A DNA stretch of 41,396 nt from an uncultured Clostridia bacterium (GTDB taxonomy: Bacteria; Bacillota; Clostridia; Oscillospirales; JAAYOS01): positions 1-41,396 of the forward strand of contig CANRIN010000010.1 of the NCBI GenBank assembly GCA_947630675.1, written 5' to 3'. How positions within the stretch are numbered: position 1 is the stretch's first letter; every line of letters starts with the position of its first letter. Positions 1-8,190 of this stretch are shown piece by piece. Below the pieces are notes generated by a model that was given only the letters and a program-made list of their open reading frames with translations, did not search any database and was not told where the DNA came from. Made by a program: the position numbers and the translations under genes.

Positions 1-383
1 GCCCCGTTCTCGTCCACGGCAAAGGGGATTATCCCCTCCGGCGGGATGCCCGCCTCCTGCCGCTCGGTGAGGACGTGCGGAGAGCCGCAGTACGGACACT
101 CCACGCTTGTCTCGCTTTCGGCGACGCTTATCTCGGCGCCGCAGGACTCGCAGCGGAGAGTGACGCGTCCCTCGCCCCAATCGCGCTTCGCGCGCTCTAT
201 CATCTCCGGAGTGAAGGGCAGCTCGCTCACGATGCCGTCTCCCTCGGCGTCGTCGGTCTCGGTACCGCAGGAGGGGCAGCGGAACTTCCCCGCCGCCGCG
301 TCCCAGCTCATCGCAGAGCCGCAGTTCGGGCAGAGAAATATCTCTGTCTCCCCGCCGTAGACCTCACTTTGTGCGTCGAACAA
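1..383 (-). CDS. Zinc-ribbon protein, N-terminal 127 residues (runs off the window)
   Basis: Only the N-terminus is present; the gene continues past the left edge. The frame contains two zinc-ribbon-like pairs, CPNC...CPSC (about residues 18-40) and CESC...CPYC (about 75-100), which resembles the TFIIB-type zinc-ribbon proteins of Clostridia. The frame has a stop two codons upstream of a TTG at 381-383, which is preceded by GGGGGTG, so TTG is the only sensible start; the nearby ATG at 384-386 is in another frame and hits a stop after seven codons. It lies 61 bp downstream of pspA, separated by a stem-loop, and so probably shares transcription with it. The role is unknown. A part in membrane-stress handling with PspA and SPFH proteins is inferred from neighbourhood only. 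Confidence 0.75.
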   Translation of the reverse strand, partial: MFDAQSEVYGGETEIFLCPNCGSAMSWDAAAGKFRCPSCGTETDDAEGDGIVSELPFTPEMIERAKRDWGEGRVTLRCESCGAEISVAESETSVECPYCGSPHVLTERQEAGIPPEGIIPFAVDENG

Positions 384-405
384 GCATCACACCCCCGTCC
401 TGCAA

Positions 406-428
406 GGAGGGCGGACAAGCCGCCCTCC
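406..428 (-). terminator. Intercistronic stem-loop between pspA and zinc-ribbon gene
   Basis: GGAGGGCGG and CCGCCCTCC form a perfect 9-bp stem around a 5-nt loop. No U-run follows on the minus strand, so it is more likely a partial terminator or an mRNA-stabilising hairpin that lowers expression of the downstream zinc-ribbon gene than a full stop. Confidence 0.55.
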
Positions 429-444
429 GAAACATCAGCTGATT

Positions 445-1119
445 TTATTTGCCGAGCTTTGCCTTGAGGGCGGCAAGCTCGTCCTCCACGTCGGTTGCCT
501 TCGCATCGTACTTCGCTTCGAGGTCCTTCAGATCCTCGCTCTTGTCGCGGTTGAGCTCGGCCATTGCATTTGCCTCGTCGAGCATACGGTCGGCCTTCTC
601 CTCCATGCGCTCGAAGGCGGATATGTTCCCTACGGCGCTCGATACGCTGTCGCTCACCTTGTTTATCCGCTCCTGCGTCTTCGCTACGGCGACCTTTGCC
701 TTTATCGCGTCGCGGCGGGCGTTCAGCTCGGAGAGCTCGCTTTCGAGCTTGTCATGCATCTGGCGCATCTTGGCCGCATTTTCGCTTGCGAGGCTGTACG
801 CCTGCTCAAGTCCGGGCAGTCCCGCTTCGAGCTCGTTCTTGCGCTTGAGGAAGGCGCGCGCATCGTCGTCGTTTCCGCTCTCGACGGCCTTCATCGCGTA
901 GTTCTGATACTTCTCTATCTCAGCCTTGCACTCGTCGAGCTTGCGCTTCTCGCGCTGCTCCTCGGCCATGACGCCGGCGGTCTCAGCCTTGACCTTGCCG
1001 AGGTCGTCGGAGATGTCGCGGATGAGCTGATCGACCATCTTGGCCGGATCCTCCATCTTGTCGAGCATAGCGTTGATGTTGGAAGCCATTATGTCCTTGA
1101 AACGCGAAAGGATTCCCAT
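445..1119 (-). CDS. pspA: PspA/IM30 family membrane-stress protein
   Basis: A 224-residue protein starting MGILSRFKDIM, typical of PspA/IM30 (ESCRT-III-like) proteins, which bind stressed inner membrane through an N-terminal amphipathic helix and polymerise through long helices. Almost the whole chain is charged helix with heptad character, the length matches the family (about 220), and the helix-0 and helix-1 region (SNINAMLDKMEDPAKMVDQ) is well conserved. The start has GGAGGT 8 nt upstream and is preceded by its own promoter. It sits next to SPFH and NfeD genes, a common partnership in Gram-positives for keeping the membrane intact under envelope stress. The gene does not show which signal it answers. 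Confidence 0.93.
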   Translation of the reverse strand: MGILSRFKDIMASNINAMLDKMEDPAKMVDQLIRDISDDLGKVKAETAGVMAEEQREKRKLDECKAEIEKYQNYAMKAVESGNDDDARAFLKRKNELEAGLPGLEQAYSLASENAAKMRQMHDKLESELSELNARRDAIKAKVAVAKTQERINKVSDSVSSAVGNISAFERMEEKADRMLDEANAMAELNRDKSEDLKDLEAKYDAKATDVEDELAALKAKLGK

Positions 1120-1178
1120 TTTATATTACCTCCGTTATGTTTTTTCGGTCTTTGTCCCAAGGCCGTTAATTACTTATT

Positions 1179-1207
1179 ATAATACCATATTGTATTCTTC
1201 TTTGCAA
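1179..1207 (-). promoter_or_regulatory. Promoter of pspA
   Basis: On the minus strand TTGCAA (1202-1207), a 17-nt spacer and TATTAT (1179-1184), preceded by TGG, so an extended -10. It lies 60 bp upstream of the pspA start and explains how pspA can be controlled apart from the nfeD-SPFH-nudix transcript. Confidence 0.7.
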
Positions 1208-1222
1208 GCGGGAGCCACCGTG

Positions 1223-1663
1223 TCATACTCGTTTAAGAACATCCGGGAACGCCGCCTGTATTCCGGGATAGCTCATACGCTCCGGCAGAGCGGGAAAGAC
1301 GCGCGTCTCCTCCATCTCGAACTCCTGCGGCGGGACGGGCGGCGGTGTGAGCCGCTCCGTGCGGCAGAGGAAGATACGCCCCCACGCGCTCGACCCGTCC
1401 GTCTTATCCGTCGAGAAGTAGTCGTAGAGCGGCTCCGCATTTTCGAGGCGCAGGCCGGTCTCCTCGTACACCTCGCGGAGCGCGCCGGCCTCGGCAGTCT
1501 CGCCGGGCTCGATGTGTCCCCCGGCGCACTCCCACGTCTCGCGCCCGCGCTTGCGGCAGAACAGGAACCCGCTCCCGTCGTAGATGTACACGACGGTGTA
1601 TTTCAGCCGGCTCTCGTCCGAAAGGCAGGGCTCGAGCCGGTCAAGACCCGGCGCGGCGCTCAT
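1223..1663 (-). CDS. Nudix hydrolase
   Basis: A 146-residue Nudix protein. The Nudix box is complete (G-x5-E-x7-REVYEETGL, roughly residues 50-72), giving the Mg-binding glutamates that cleave nucleoside diphosphates linked to another group X. The substrate cannot be told from the motif; the sequence around it (YTVVYIYDGSGFLFCRKRG, WECAGGHIEPGE) resembles small stand-alone Nudix enzymes of the MutT/ADP-ribose type. The ATG at 1661-1663 overlaps the stop of the SPFH gene by 4 nt (ATGA), so it is translationally coupled to it. A much longer open frame extends upstream but is only the shadow of the SPFH gene. Confidence 0.9.
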   Translation of the reverse strand: MSAAPGLDRLEPCLSDESRLKYTVVYIYDGSGFLFCRKRGRETWECAGGHIEPGETAEAGALREVYEETGLRLENAEPLYDYFSTDKTDGSSAWGRIFLCRTERLTPPPVPPQEFEMEETRVFPALPERMSYPGIQAAFPDVLKRV

Positions 1664-2601
1664 TTCTTCGCCGCCTCGTCCCCGGTGAAGACCTCCTTCA
1701 TCGAGGCAGCGAGGCCCGCGAGCCCCTGTATCTCGCTCGGGATGATTATCTTCGTCGCGCGGCCGTCCGCGGCCTTTTCGAAGGCTTCGAGAGCCTTTAT
1801 CTTGAGCATGCCCTCGCCCGGCGCGGCCTCGTTTATCATGCGTATCGAGTCCGCCGTCGCGCGCTGGACGGTGAGGAGCGCTTCCGCCTCGCCTTCGGCG
1901 CGGAGTATGGCCGCCTGCTTTTCGGCGTCCGCGCGGAGAATGGCGGACTGCTTTTCGCCCTCGGCGACGAGTATCTGGCTCTGCTTCTGACCCTCGGCCT
2001 GGAGTATCGACTCGCGGCGCTCGCGCTCGGCCTTCATCTGCTTCTCCATCGCGTCCTGTATCTCGCGCGGAGGGATGATGTTCTTGAGCTCGACGCGGTT
2101 GACCTTTATGCCCCACGGGTCGGTGGCCTCGTCGAGGATGGTGCGCATCTTGGTGTTTATGATGTCGCGGCTCGTGAGCGTCTGGTCGAGCTCGAGGTCG
2201 CCGATGATGTTTCGGAGCGTCGTCGCGGTGAGGTTCTCGATGGCGCTCATCGGATTCTCGACGCCGTAGGCGTAGAGCTTCGGATCGGTTATCTGGAAGT
2301 AGACGACCGTATCTATCTGCATGGTGACGTTGTCCTCGGTTATCACCGGCTGCGGGTCGAAGTCGACCACCTGCTCCTTCAGGGAGACGCGCTTCGCTAT
2401 CCTCTCGATGAACGGTATCTTGACGTGGAAGCCGACGTCCCAAACCGTATGGAACGCTCCGAGGCGCTCTATGACGTACGCCCGCGCCTGCTGGACTATG
2501 ACGATGTTGGATATTATGACGATGAACACGACTATGATGAGCGCGGCAAGCGCTATCCAGCCGATGTAGCCTCCTATTGAGGCAACAAGAAACAGTGCCA
2601 T
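1660..2601 (-). CDS. SPFH/band-7 (stomatin/QmcA-like) membrane protein
   Basis: A 313-residue protein with one N-terminal membrane segment (about residues 12-34), then an SPFH/PHB domain (about 38-200; ARAYVIERLGAFHTVWDVGFHVKIPF is the typical entry), a long charged coiled coil rich in AEGEKQ-type repeats (about 205-255), and a short C-terminal domain. This is the stomatin/QmcA layout; such proteins form oligomeric rings that organise membrane microdomains and often modulate membrane proteases. It is downstream of an NfeD gene, the classic partner of SPFH proteins, and coupled to the Nudix gene downstream. Membership of the family is certain; its client in this cell is not known. Confidence 0.93.
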   Translation of the reverse strand: MALFLVASIGGYIGWIALAALIIVVFIVIISNIVIVQQARAYVIERLGAFHTVWDVGFHVKIPFIERIAKRVSLKEQVVDFDPQPVITEDNVTMQIDTVVYFQITDPKLYAYGVENPMSAIENLTATTLRNIIGDLELDQTLTSRDIINTKMRTILDEATDPWGIKVNRVELKNIIPPREIQDAMEKQMKAERERRESILQAEGQKQSQILVAEGEKQSAILRADAEKQAAILRAEGEAEALLTVQRATADSIRMINEAAPGEGMLKIKALEAFEKAADGRATKIIIPSEIQGLAGLAASMKEVFTGDEAAKK

Positions 2602-2632
2602 GACATTTCCTCCTTTGATATTTACCTCAAAT

Positions 2633-3073
2633 TTACTTTACCGCAGCAGCCTTCGGGCGGACTATGACCTTCACGCCCTCGATGCGCAGTATCTCGACCG
2701 TCTCGCCCGCCGGAAGCGGGTCTCCGGACTCGGTACGCGCGGTCCAGGACTTGCCGTCGACATAGACCCGTCCCTCGCCGAGAGCATTGTCTATCGCCTC
2801 GGTGACGCGTCCCTCCGTGCCGACGATGCGGTCAAGGTTCGTAGCCTGGGTCCGCGACGTGACGTACTTCTTCGCGAGCGGCCTTGTCACGGCGAGCAGA
2901 GCGGCGCTCACCGCAAGGAAGAGCACTATCTGAAGCCACAGCTCCGCCCCGAGAAGAGCCGCCACCAGTGCGACGATCGCCCCGCCCGCAAACCAGATGC
3001 TCACGAGCATCGGACTCATCGCCTCGCCTATCAGTGCGACGGCAATTACCGCGAACCATATCAGCTCAAGCAT
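2633..3073 (-). CDS. nfeD: NfeD-like membrane protein
   Basis: A 146-residue short NfeD protein (the form lacking the ClpP-like protease domain). Residues about 1-65 hold three to four hydrophobic membrane segments (LIWFAVIAVALIGEAM, GGAIVALVAALLG, IVLFLAVSAALLAVT). Residues about 80-140 form the soluble OB-fold (GTEGRVTEAIDNALGEGRVYVDGKSW), the hallmark of NfeD. It is the first gene of the SPFH-Nudix transcript, 31 bp before the SPFH start. In the known pairs NfeD1b works with the SPFH partner in the membrane; a shared role here is inferred from this pairing. Confidence 0.92.
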   Translation of the reverse strand: MLELIWFAVIAVALIGEAMSPMLVSIWFAGGAIVALVAALLGAELWLQIVLFLAVSAALLAVTRPLAKKYVTSRTQATNLDRIVGTEGRVTEAIDNALGEGRVYVDGKSWTARTESGDPLPAGETVEILRIEGVKVIVRPKAAAVK

Positions 3074-3124
3074 ACAAAGCCTCCTCTCCGGCGCCGCGCG
3101 CAGCGCCCTTTTTGCTACGAGTAT

Positions 3125-3153
3125 ATTCTACCACGGCGCCGCGCATTTGTAAA
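3125..3153 (-). promoter_or_regulatory. Promoter of nfeD-SPFH-nudix operon
   Basis: Minus strand TTTACA (3148-3153), 17-nt spacer, TAGAAT (3125-3130) with TGG just upstream. It lies about 50 bp before the nfeD start, in the gap between the gatB terminator and nfeD. Confidence 0.75.
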
Positions 3154-3219
3154 GAGGTTTTAGTAAAAATTTTTTACCTTGCGTAAATTATTTTTCGCTT
3201 CGGTGCCCAAACATACAAG

Positions 3220-3248
3220 AAGCGAGGAAGCCGTCGGCTTCCTCGCTT
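3220..3248 (-). terminator. Terminator after gatCAB
   Basis: AAGCGAGGAAGCC pairs perfectly (13 bp) with GGCTTCCTCGCTT around a 3-nt loop, four bases after the gatB stop codon. On the minus strand it is followed by the pyrimidine-rich TTCTTGT, an acceptable intrinsic terminator. Confidence 0.8.
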
Positions 3249-3251
3249 TAC

Positions 3252-4673
3252 TTATTCTTCATTTAATATCCGGTCAAGTACCGCGGAAGCCGCCTGCGGG
3301 TCGGCGCGGCCGTCTGTACGGCGCATGACCCGCCCGAGCATCGCGCTGCGCGCGGCGCTCTTGCCGCGCCGGTAGTCCGCGAGGAGCTTGGGCTCCTCGC
3401 GAAGAGCCTCGCGGAGTATACTTTCAAGCTCCTTCTCATCCCGTATGACGCCTAGCCCCTCCGCACGCACCACGGCGTCCGGATCGGCGTCCTCCGAAAA
3501 GCATCTCTCGAACAGGTGCTTCGCGACGGCGGCGCTTATCTCCCCCGTCTCCGCCATGTCGGTTATCCTCGCCGCACGCTCCGGTGTGAGCGGCACGCTC
3601 TCCGGGTCGGACGGGAGCAGCCGGAAGAGCTCGGTGAGCGTGAGCGCGACGAGGCGGCGGCGGTGCGGCGTGAGTACCGCCGCTCGCTCGAACCAGTCTG
3701 CCACGGCGCTCTCGGACGCTATCTGCTCCGCGTCGAACGGGGCAAGTCCGAGCTCCGCCACATAGCGCCGCTTTCTCGTGTCCGGCAGCTCGGGCAGCGA
3801 CGCCCGTATGCTCTCGATCTCCTCCTCCGTGAGTATGAGCGGCGGAAGATTCGGCTCGGGGAAGTAGCGGTAGTCCCCGCCGCTCTCTTTTCTGCGCATG
3901 GCAAAGGTCCTTCCCGTCGACTCGTCGAACCGCCGCGTCTCCCGCGCGACGGCCTCGCCGCGCTCCGCCGCCGCCATGAGGCGCTTTGCCTCGTACTCTA
4001 TCGCGCGGGCGACAGAGCGGAAGCTCGAGAGGTTTTTCAGCTCGACTCTCTCGCCGAACGGCTCGCCGCGCCTGCGGACCGATATGTTCACGTCGCAGCG
4101 CATGCCGCCCTCGCTCATCCTGCACTCCGCCGCGCCGGACGCGCGGAGCACCGAGCGGAGCTTCTTCAGGTACGCCGCCGCTTCCTCTGCGCTGCGCATG
4201 TCCGGCTCGGAGACTATCTCCGCGAGCGGCACACCGCAGCGGTTGTAGTCGACAAGGACCCTCCCGCCGCCGTAGACGAGCTTTGCGGCGTCCTCCTCTA
4301 TGTGTATGCGCGCTATGCCGATACGCTTTTCTCCCCCGGCGGTCTCTATTGCAAGCGAACCTCTGAGGCAGAGCGGATGCTCCTGCTGCGTTATCTGGTA
4401 TCCCTTCGGGAGGTCCGGGTAGAAGTAGTTCTTGCGGTCGAAGGCGGAATATGTCTGCACCTCGCACCCGAGGGCGAGCCCCGCGCGGACCGCTTTCTCG
4501 ACGGCGGCCCGGTTCAGCACCGGCATGGCTCCCGGCATACCGAGGCAGACCGGGCAGACCTGTGTATTCGGCTCCGCGCCGAAGCCGGCGTGGCAGGAGC
4601 AGAATATCTTCGACGCTGTCGAAAGCTCCGCGTGTACCTCAAGTCCTATCACGGTCTCAAATTCCGGCGTCAT
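3252..4673 (-). CDS. gatB: Asp-tRNA(Asn)/Glu-tRNA(Gln) amidotransferase subunit B
   Basis: A 473-residue GatB, normal length. This subunit binds the misacylated tRNA and activates its carboxylate with ATP, so that ammonia from GatA can convert Glu-tRNA(Gln) to Gln-tRNA(Gln) and, where needed, Asp-tRNA(Asn) to Asn-tRNA(Asn). The start TPEFETVIGLEVHAEL is typical, CSC...CPVC supplies the zinc site near residues 25-43, and RKNYFYPDLPKGYQITQQ and DYNRCGVPLAEIVSEPD are hallmark kinase-core motifs. The C-terminal half is the YqeY-like tRNA-binding tail. The ATG overlaps the gatA stop by 4 nt. It implies that the cell lacks, or does not rely on, glutaminyl-tRNA synthetase. Confidence 0.97.
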   Translation of the reverse strand: MTPEFETVIGLEVHAELSTASKIFCSCHAGFGAEPNTQVCPVCLGMPGAMPVLNRAAVEKAVRAGLALGCEVQTYSAFDRKNYFYPDLPKGYQITQQEHPLCLRGSLAIETAGGEKRIGIARIHIEEDAAKLVYGGGRVLVDYNRCGVPLAEIVSEPDMRSAEEAAAYLKKLRSVLRASGAAECRMSEGGMRCDVNISVRRRGEPFGERVELKNLSSFRSVARAIEYEAKRLMAAAERGEAVARETRRFDESTGRTFAMRRKESGGDYRYFPEPNLPPLILTEEEIESIRASLPELPDTRKRRYVAELGLAPFDAEQIASESAVADWFERAAVLTPHRRRLVALTLTELFRLLPSDPESVPLTPERAARITDMAETGEISAAVAKHLFERCFSEDADPDAVVRAEGLGVIRDEKELESILREALREEPKLLADYRRGKSAARSAMLGRVMRRTDGRADPQAASAVLDRILNEE

Positions 4674-6112
4674 ATCTCTCCCACCTCCCGCTCAAGCGCG
4701 CAGGCAGCGCGGAATATTTCCCGTTCGCCGAACGCCGGGGCGATAAGCTGCACCGCCGCCGGAAGTCCCCCGCTGTCCTTGCCGAACGGCATACTGAGCG
4801 CCGGAATACCCGCGAGGCTTGCGGGCACCGCGCAGATGTCGGACAGGTACCTCGTCTCGGGGGCGGCATCCCGCTCCTCTATACGGTAGGGTGCGGTCGG
4901 AGCCGCCGGGGCGAGGACGAGGTCAAAGCGGGAGAATATCTCTCGAAAGGCGCGTGCCACCAGCGTCCGCACCTTCATCGCCTTCTCAAAGTACCTCTCC
5001 CGGTTCTCGCCGTCCAGGACGAACGTGCCGAGAAGTATCCGCCGCTTCACCTCCGCGCCGAAGCCATCGCCCCGGCTGCGGCGCATCAGCTCGTCCGGGT
5101 CGGAGGCATTGTCGGCGCGGCGGCCGTAGCGCACGCCGTCGTATCTCGCGAGGTTGCCGCTCGCCTCCGCCGTAGAGATTATATAGTATGCCGGCAGTGC
5201 CTGCGTAAGCACCGGGGCGGATATCTCCTCCGTCTCTGCGCCGAGGTTGCGGAACACCTCCGCCGCGCGGCGGACGCTCCGCTGCACCTCCTCCGCGAAA
5301 GGACGCCCGAAGAACTCGCGCACGAGCGCAATCTTCATACCCTTCACGCCGCGCGCCGTATCCGCTGTGAAGTCGGGGTACTCCCGCACAAGCGACGTCG
5401 CGTCGCGCGGGTCGTGACCTGCGAGTACATTCAATACCATGGCGCAGTCGAGCGCCGTGCGCGTGAGCGGCCCTATCTGGTCAAGCGAGCTTGCAAGCTC
5501 CGCCGTGCCGTACCGCGTGACCGTCCCGTAGGTCGGCTTCAGACCGACGACGCCACAGAACGCCGCCGGCTGGCGTATCGAACCGCCGGTGTCGCTTCCG
5601 AGTGCGAAGGCCGCCTCGTGCGCCGCGACGGCGGCGGCGGAGCCGCCGGACGAGCCCCCTGGGACATATCCCGGCGCCGCGGGGTTCTCCGTCCCGCCGA
5701 AGAAGCTCGTCTGTGTCGTGGAGCCCATCGCAAACTCGTCCATATTAGTCTTTCCAAGCAGTACCGCGCCGGCGCGCTCCAGGCGCTCCGCCACGCCCGC
5801 CGAGAACGGCGGCACGAAGTCCCGCAGCAGGCGGGATGCGCAGGTGGTACGTATCCCCTCTGTACAGATGTTGTCCTTGAGCGCCATCGGTACGCCCGCG
5901 AGCGGCCCGAGCGTCTCTCCCGAGGCGCGGCGGCGGTCTATTTCCCGCGCCTGCTCCCGCGCGCGTTCCGCCGTCACGGTGATAAATGCGCGGAGACGGG
6001 GCTCGCTGCGCTCTATCTCGCGGAGATACGCGTCCGCCGCCTCAAGCGCGGAGACTTCTTCGCGCGAGAGCAGCGCGGAGAGCTGCGCCACTGAAAGGTC
6101 GGTTATATTCAC
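4670..6112 (-). CDS. gatA: Asp-tRNA(Asn)/Glu-tRNA(Gln) amidotransferase subunit A (glutaminase)
   Basis: A 480-residue amidase-signature protein that hydrolyses glutamine and passes ammonia to GatB. With the GTG start at 6110-6112 the Ser-cisSer-Lys triad falls at Lys79 (in MALKDN), Ser154 (in PGGSSGGS) and Ser178 (in DTGGSIR), the spacing and numbering known for Staphylococcus aureus GatA. That supports this start over a longer version that reads 18 codons further up inside gatC. GTG is preceded by GGAGGGCGGA and overlaps the gatC stop (GTGA), so translation is coupled. The other end overlaps gatB. Complete and unremarkable apart from the GTG start. Confidence 0.97.
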   Translation of the reverse strand: MNITDLSVAQLSALLSREEVSALEAADAYLREIERSEPRLRAFITVTAERAREQAREIDRRRASGETLGPLAGVPMALKDNICTEGIRTTCASRLLRDFVPPFSAGVAERLERAGAVLLGKTNMDEFAMGSTTQTSFFGGTENPAAPGYVPGGSSGGSAAAVAAHEAAFALGSDTGGSIRQPAAFCGVVGLKPTYGTVTRYGTAELASSLDQIGPLTRTALDCAMVLNVLAGHDPRDATSLVREYPDFTADTARGVKGMKIALVREFFGRPFAEEVQRSVRRAAEVFRNLGAETEEISAPVLTQALPAYYIISTAEASGNLARYDGVRYGRRADNASDPDELMRRSRGDGFGAEVKRRILLGTFVLDGENRERYFEKAMKVRTLVARAFREIFSRFDLVLAPAAPTAPYRIEERDAAPETRYLSDICAVPASLAGIPALSMPFGKDSGGLPAAVQLIAPAFGEREIFRAACALEREVGEI

Positions 6113-6426
6113 GCTCCGCCCTCCCCCTGTACGTCTCCCGGCAGCGTTACAAAGCCCGCGCCGCACCGCGCCGGACTGCCGGCCGTACGCGGCGCCGGAC
6201 TATCATCCCGCAGCGCCGTCTCTCCGAGCAGGACGCGCTCAGTGGGTTCCGCGCCGCAGGTGTCGATGTCCGCTATGCAGTCTATGTAATCCACAAGGTC
6301 GGAAAGCTCGCGCGCGATACTGTCCGTCTCCTCCGGCGTGAGCGCGAGCCTCGCCGTCTCCGCGAGCCGAGCGACCGTCTCGTGCGTGAGGCGCGGCCCG
6401 TGAATATCGTCCTTTTTCAAGTTCAT
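6109..6426 (-). CDS. gatC: Asp-tRNA(Asn)/Glu-tRNA(Gln) amidotransferase subunit C
   Basis: A 105-residue GatC, the small belt subunit that wraps GatA and GatB together. The conserved N-terminal helix pair (LTHETVARLAETARLALTPEE ... LSDLVDYIDCIADIDT) is clear; the C-terminal end is Gly/Ala-rich and weakly conserved, as usual. It is the first gene of gatCAB, has GGAGGGT before ATG, and lies 50 bp past the terminator of the upstream tautomerase, so the promoter must be in that short gap, though I could not identify a convincing one. Confidence 0.93.
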   Translation of the reverse strand: MNLKKDDIHGPRLTHETVARLAETARLALTPEETDSIARELSDLVDYIDCIADIDTCGAEPTERVLLGETALRDDSPAPRTAGSPARCGAGFVTLPGDVQGEGGA

Positions 6427-6476
6427 ACCCTCCGAATCCGGCTGTATATGTCTTATATGCCCGTTACGAAGAAACA

Positions 6477-6504
6477 GCCTCCCGCCCGCAAGCGGGTGGG
6501 AGGC
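6477..6504 (-). terminator. Terminator after the clpX-tautomerase unit
   Basis: GCCTCCCGCCCG and CGGGTGGGAGGC form a long GC-rich hairpin (one G-U pair) right after the tautomerase stop. On the minus strand it is followed by TGTTTCTT. Confidence 0.75.
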
Positions 6505-6510
6505 CGGAAT

Positions 6511-6852
6511 TTATCTCCAGGTTCCGTTTGAGCCCCAGTTTTCAAACTCCATTATATTGAGGTATATGTCTCCGAGCGGGACGTCGAGCATGACCGAGAG
6601 GTCGCTCGTGAGCTTTTCGCACAGCTTCGCCTTTGCCTCTTCGGTGGTCTTGCCGAACAGGCGGACCTCGATGAATACGCAGACGCGCTGGCTCGCGTCC
6701 TTGTACATCCTGCGTCCGTCCTCGAGCTGCACCATCGTCGCCGCGACGGTCTTTCCCGGAATTATGGTGATGTGCTGACTTACCACATCATAGACCGCAG
6801 TACGCTCATTGTCCGAGAGCTTGCGGCCAACGCTTATCCTCACAAACGGCAT
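6511..6852 (-). CDS. Tautomerase/MIF-superfamily protein
   Basis: A 113-residue protein beginning MPFVRISVGRKL. The Pro right after the initiator Met is the catalytic base of the tautomerase superfamily, and the length fits the MIF-like or fused 4-oxalocrotonate tautomerase forms with two beta-alpha-beta units (the second begins near RVCVFIEVRLFGKTTEEA). GDIYLNIMEFENWGSNG resembles the C-terminus of MIF-like members. It follows clpX by 46 bp on the same strand and precedes a terminator, so it probably belongs to the tail of the clp transcript. Substrate unknown; a housekeeping link to proteolysis is not implied. Confidence 0.8.
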   Translation of the reverse strand: MPFVRISVGRKLSDNERTAVYDVVSQHITIIPGKTVAATMVQLEDGRRMYKDASQRVCVFIEVRLFGKTTEEAKAKLCEKLTSDLSVMLDVPLGDIYLNIMEFENWGSNGTWR

Positions 6853-6898
6853 ACCGTTACCTCCCTCTCCCGGCGGACGGCTCCGCCGGATATCTTTA

Positions 6899-8173
6899 TT
6901 ACGCCGCAGGCTCCGGGCGGCGGCTCGGGTCGCGCAGGATGCGCGGCGGTTCCTCTCCGCGCACGCACGCGGCGGTTATCTCCACGGTGGTGATAGTGCT
7001 GTCGGACGGCACCATGTACATTATGTCGCCGAGCACCTTCTCGACGACGGCGCGCAGTCCGCGGGCGCCGATCTTCCGCTCTATCGCCTTGTCGGCTATC
7101 GCCTCAAGTGTCTCGCGCGGCACGACGAGCTCGACTCCGTCCATCTCAAGGAGCTTCGCGTACTGCTTGATAAGCGCGTTCTTCGGCTCGGTGAGGATGC
7201 GTATGAGCTCCTCACGCGAGAGCTCCGCGAGCGGCGCTATCACCGGCAGACGCCCCACAAGCTCGGGTATGATGCCGAACTTCAGGAGGTCGTGCGGCTG
7301 TATCTCGCGGAGCAGCGCCGTCCTGTCAAGGTCGTCGTCCCGGCGCACCTCCGCGCCGAAGCCGAGTCCCCGTCCTCCGACGCGCCCGTCTATCGTCTTC
7401 TCGATGCCGTCGAACGCGCCGCCGCAGATAAAGAGGATGTTGCTCGTGTCCACCTCGATGAACTCCTGGTGCGGGTGCTTTCGCCCTCCCTGAGGGGGAA
7501 CGTTTGCCTTCGTACCCTCAAGTATCTTCAGCAGTGCCTGCTGCACGCCCTCTCCGCTGACGTCGCGCGTGATGGAGACGTTCTCGCTCTTGCGCGAGAT
7601 CTTGTCTATCTCGTCGATGTAGATTATCCCGCGCTCCGCGAGCTCCACATCGTAGTCCGCCGCCTGGACGAGCCGGAGGAGGATGTTTTCCACGTCCTCG
7701 CCGACGTAGCCCGCCTCGGTAAGCGTAGTCGCGTCCGCAATGGCGAAGGGGACGTTCAGGATCCTCGCGAGCGTCTGCGCTATGAAGGTCTTGCCCGAGC
7801 CGGTCGGGCCGAGCATGAGAATGTTCGACTTCTGTATCTCGACGTCGTCCGCGTTCTTCCGCTCGTAGTTTATCCGCTTGTAGTGGTTGTAGACGGCCAC
7901 GGCAAGCGACTTCTTCGCGTCCTCCTGCCCTATCACATACTCGTCGAGCCTTGTCACTATCTCCTCGGGAGTGAGCTTCTCGACCGGCGCGACGCTGTGG
8001 GTGTGACGGTGGTCGTGCCCGTAGTCCTCCATATCCTCTCCGAGAAGGTTCACGCAGAGGCGGACGCACTCGTCGCATATCCTGACGCCGGGGCCGGTTA
8101 TGAGCCGCTCGACCTGATTCTCGCTCTTTCCGCAGAACGAGCAGCGGAGGAGCTTTTCGTCGTTCTTTGCCAT
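6899..8173 (-). CDS. clpX: ATP-dependent Clp protease ATP-binding subunit ClpX
   Basis: A 424-residue ClpX, the hexameric AAA+ unfoldase that feeds substrates to ClpP. The N-terminal zinc-binding domain has Cys at 11, 14, 33 and 36. A His-rich linker (HDHRHTHS) follows, then Walker A GPTGSGKT (122-129), the GYVGED pore loop, Walker B ([10 protein letters not shown]), and the sensor and C-terminal small domain ([13 protein letters not shown]). It lies 17 bp downstream of clpP on the same strand, behind tig; tig-clpP-clpX is a widely conserved protein-quality-control operon. Complete, no anomalies. Confidence 0.98.
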   Translation of the reverse strand: MAKNDEKLLRCSFCGKSENQVERLITGPGVRICDECVRLCVNLLGEDMEDYGHDHRHTHSVAPVEKLTPEEIVTRLDEYVIGQEDAKKSLAVAVYNHYKRINYERKNADDVEIQKSNILMLGPTGSGKTFIAQTLARILNVPFAIADATTLTEAGYVGEDVENILLRLVQAADYDVELAERGIIYIDEIDKISRKSENVSITRDVSGEGVQQALLKILEGTKANVPPQGGRKHPHQEFIEVDTSNILFICGGAFDGIEKTIDGRVGGRGLGFGAEVRRDDDLDRTALLREIQPHDLLKFGIIPELVGRLPVIAPLAELSREELIRILTEPKNALIKQYAKLLEMDGVELVVPRETLEAIADKAIERKIGARGLRAVVEKVLGDIMYMVPSDSTITTVEITAACVRGEEPPRILRDPSRRPEPAA

Positions 8174-8190
8174 TGCTGTCTCCTTGAAGT

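Noticed and set aside
1223-2443. A 406-codon frame read as one protein with a Nudix C-terminus
   Set aside because: The first 260 codons are out of frame with the SPFH gene and Arg/Gly-rich nonsense; the true Nudix gene starts at 1663.
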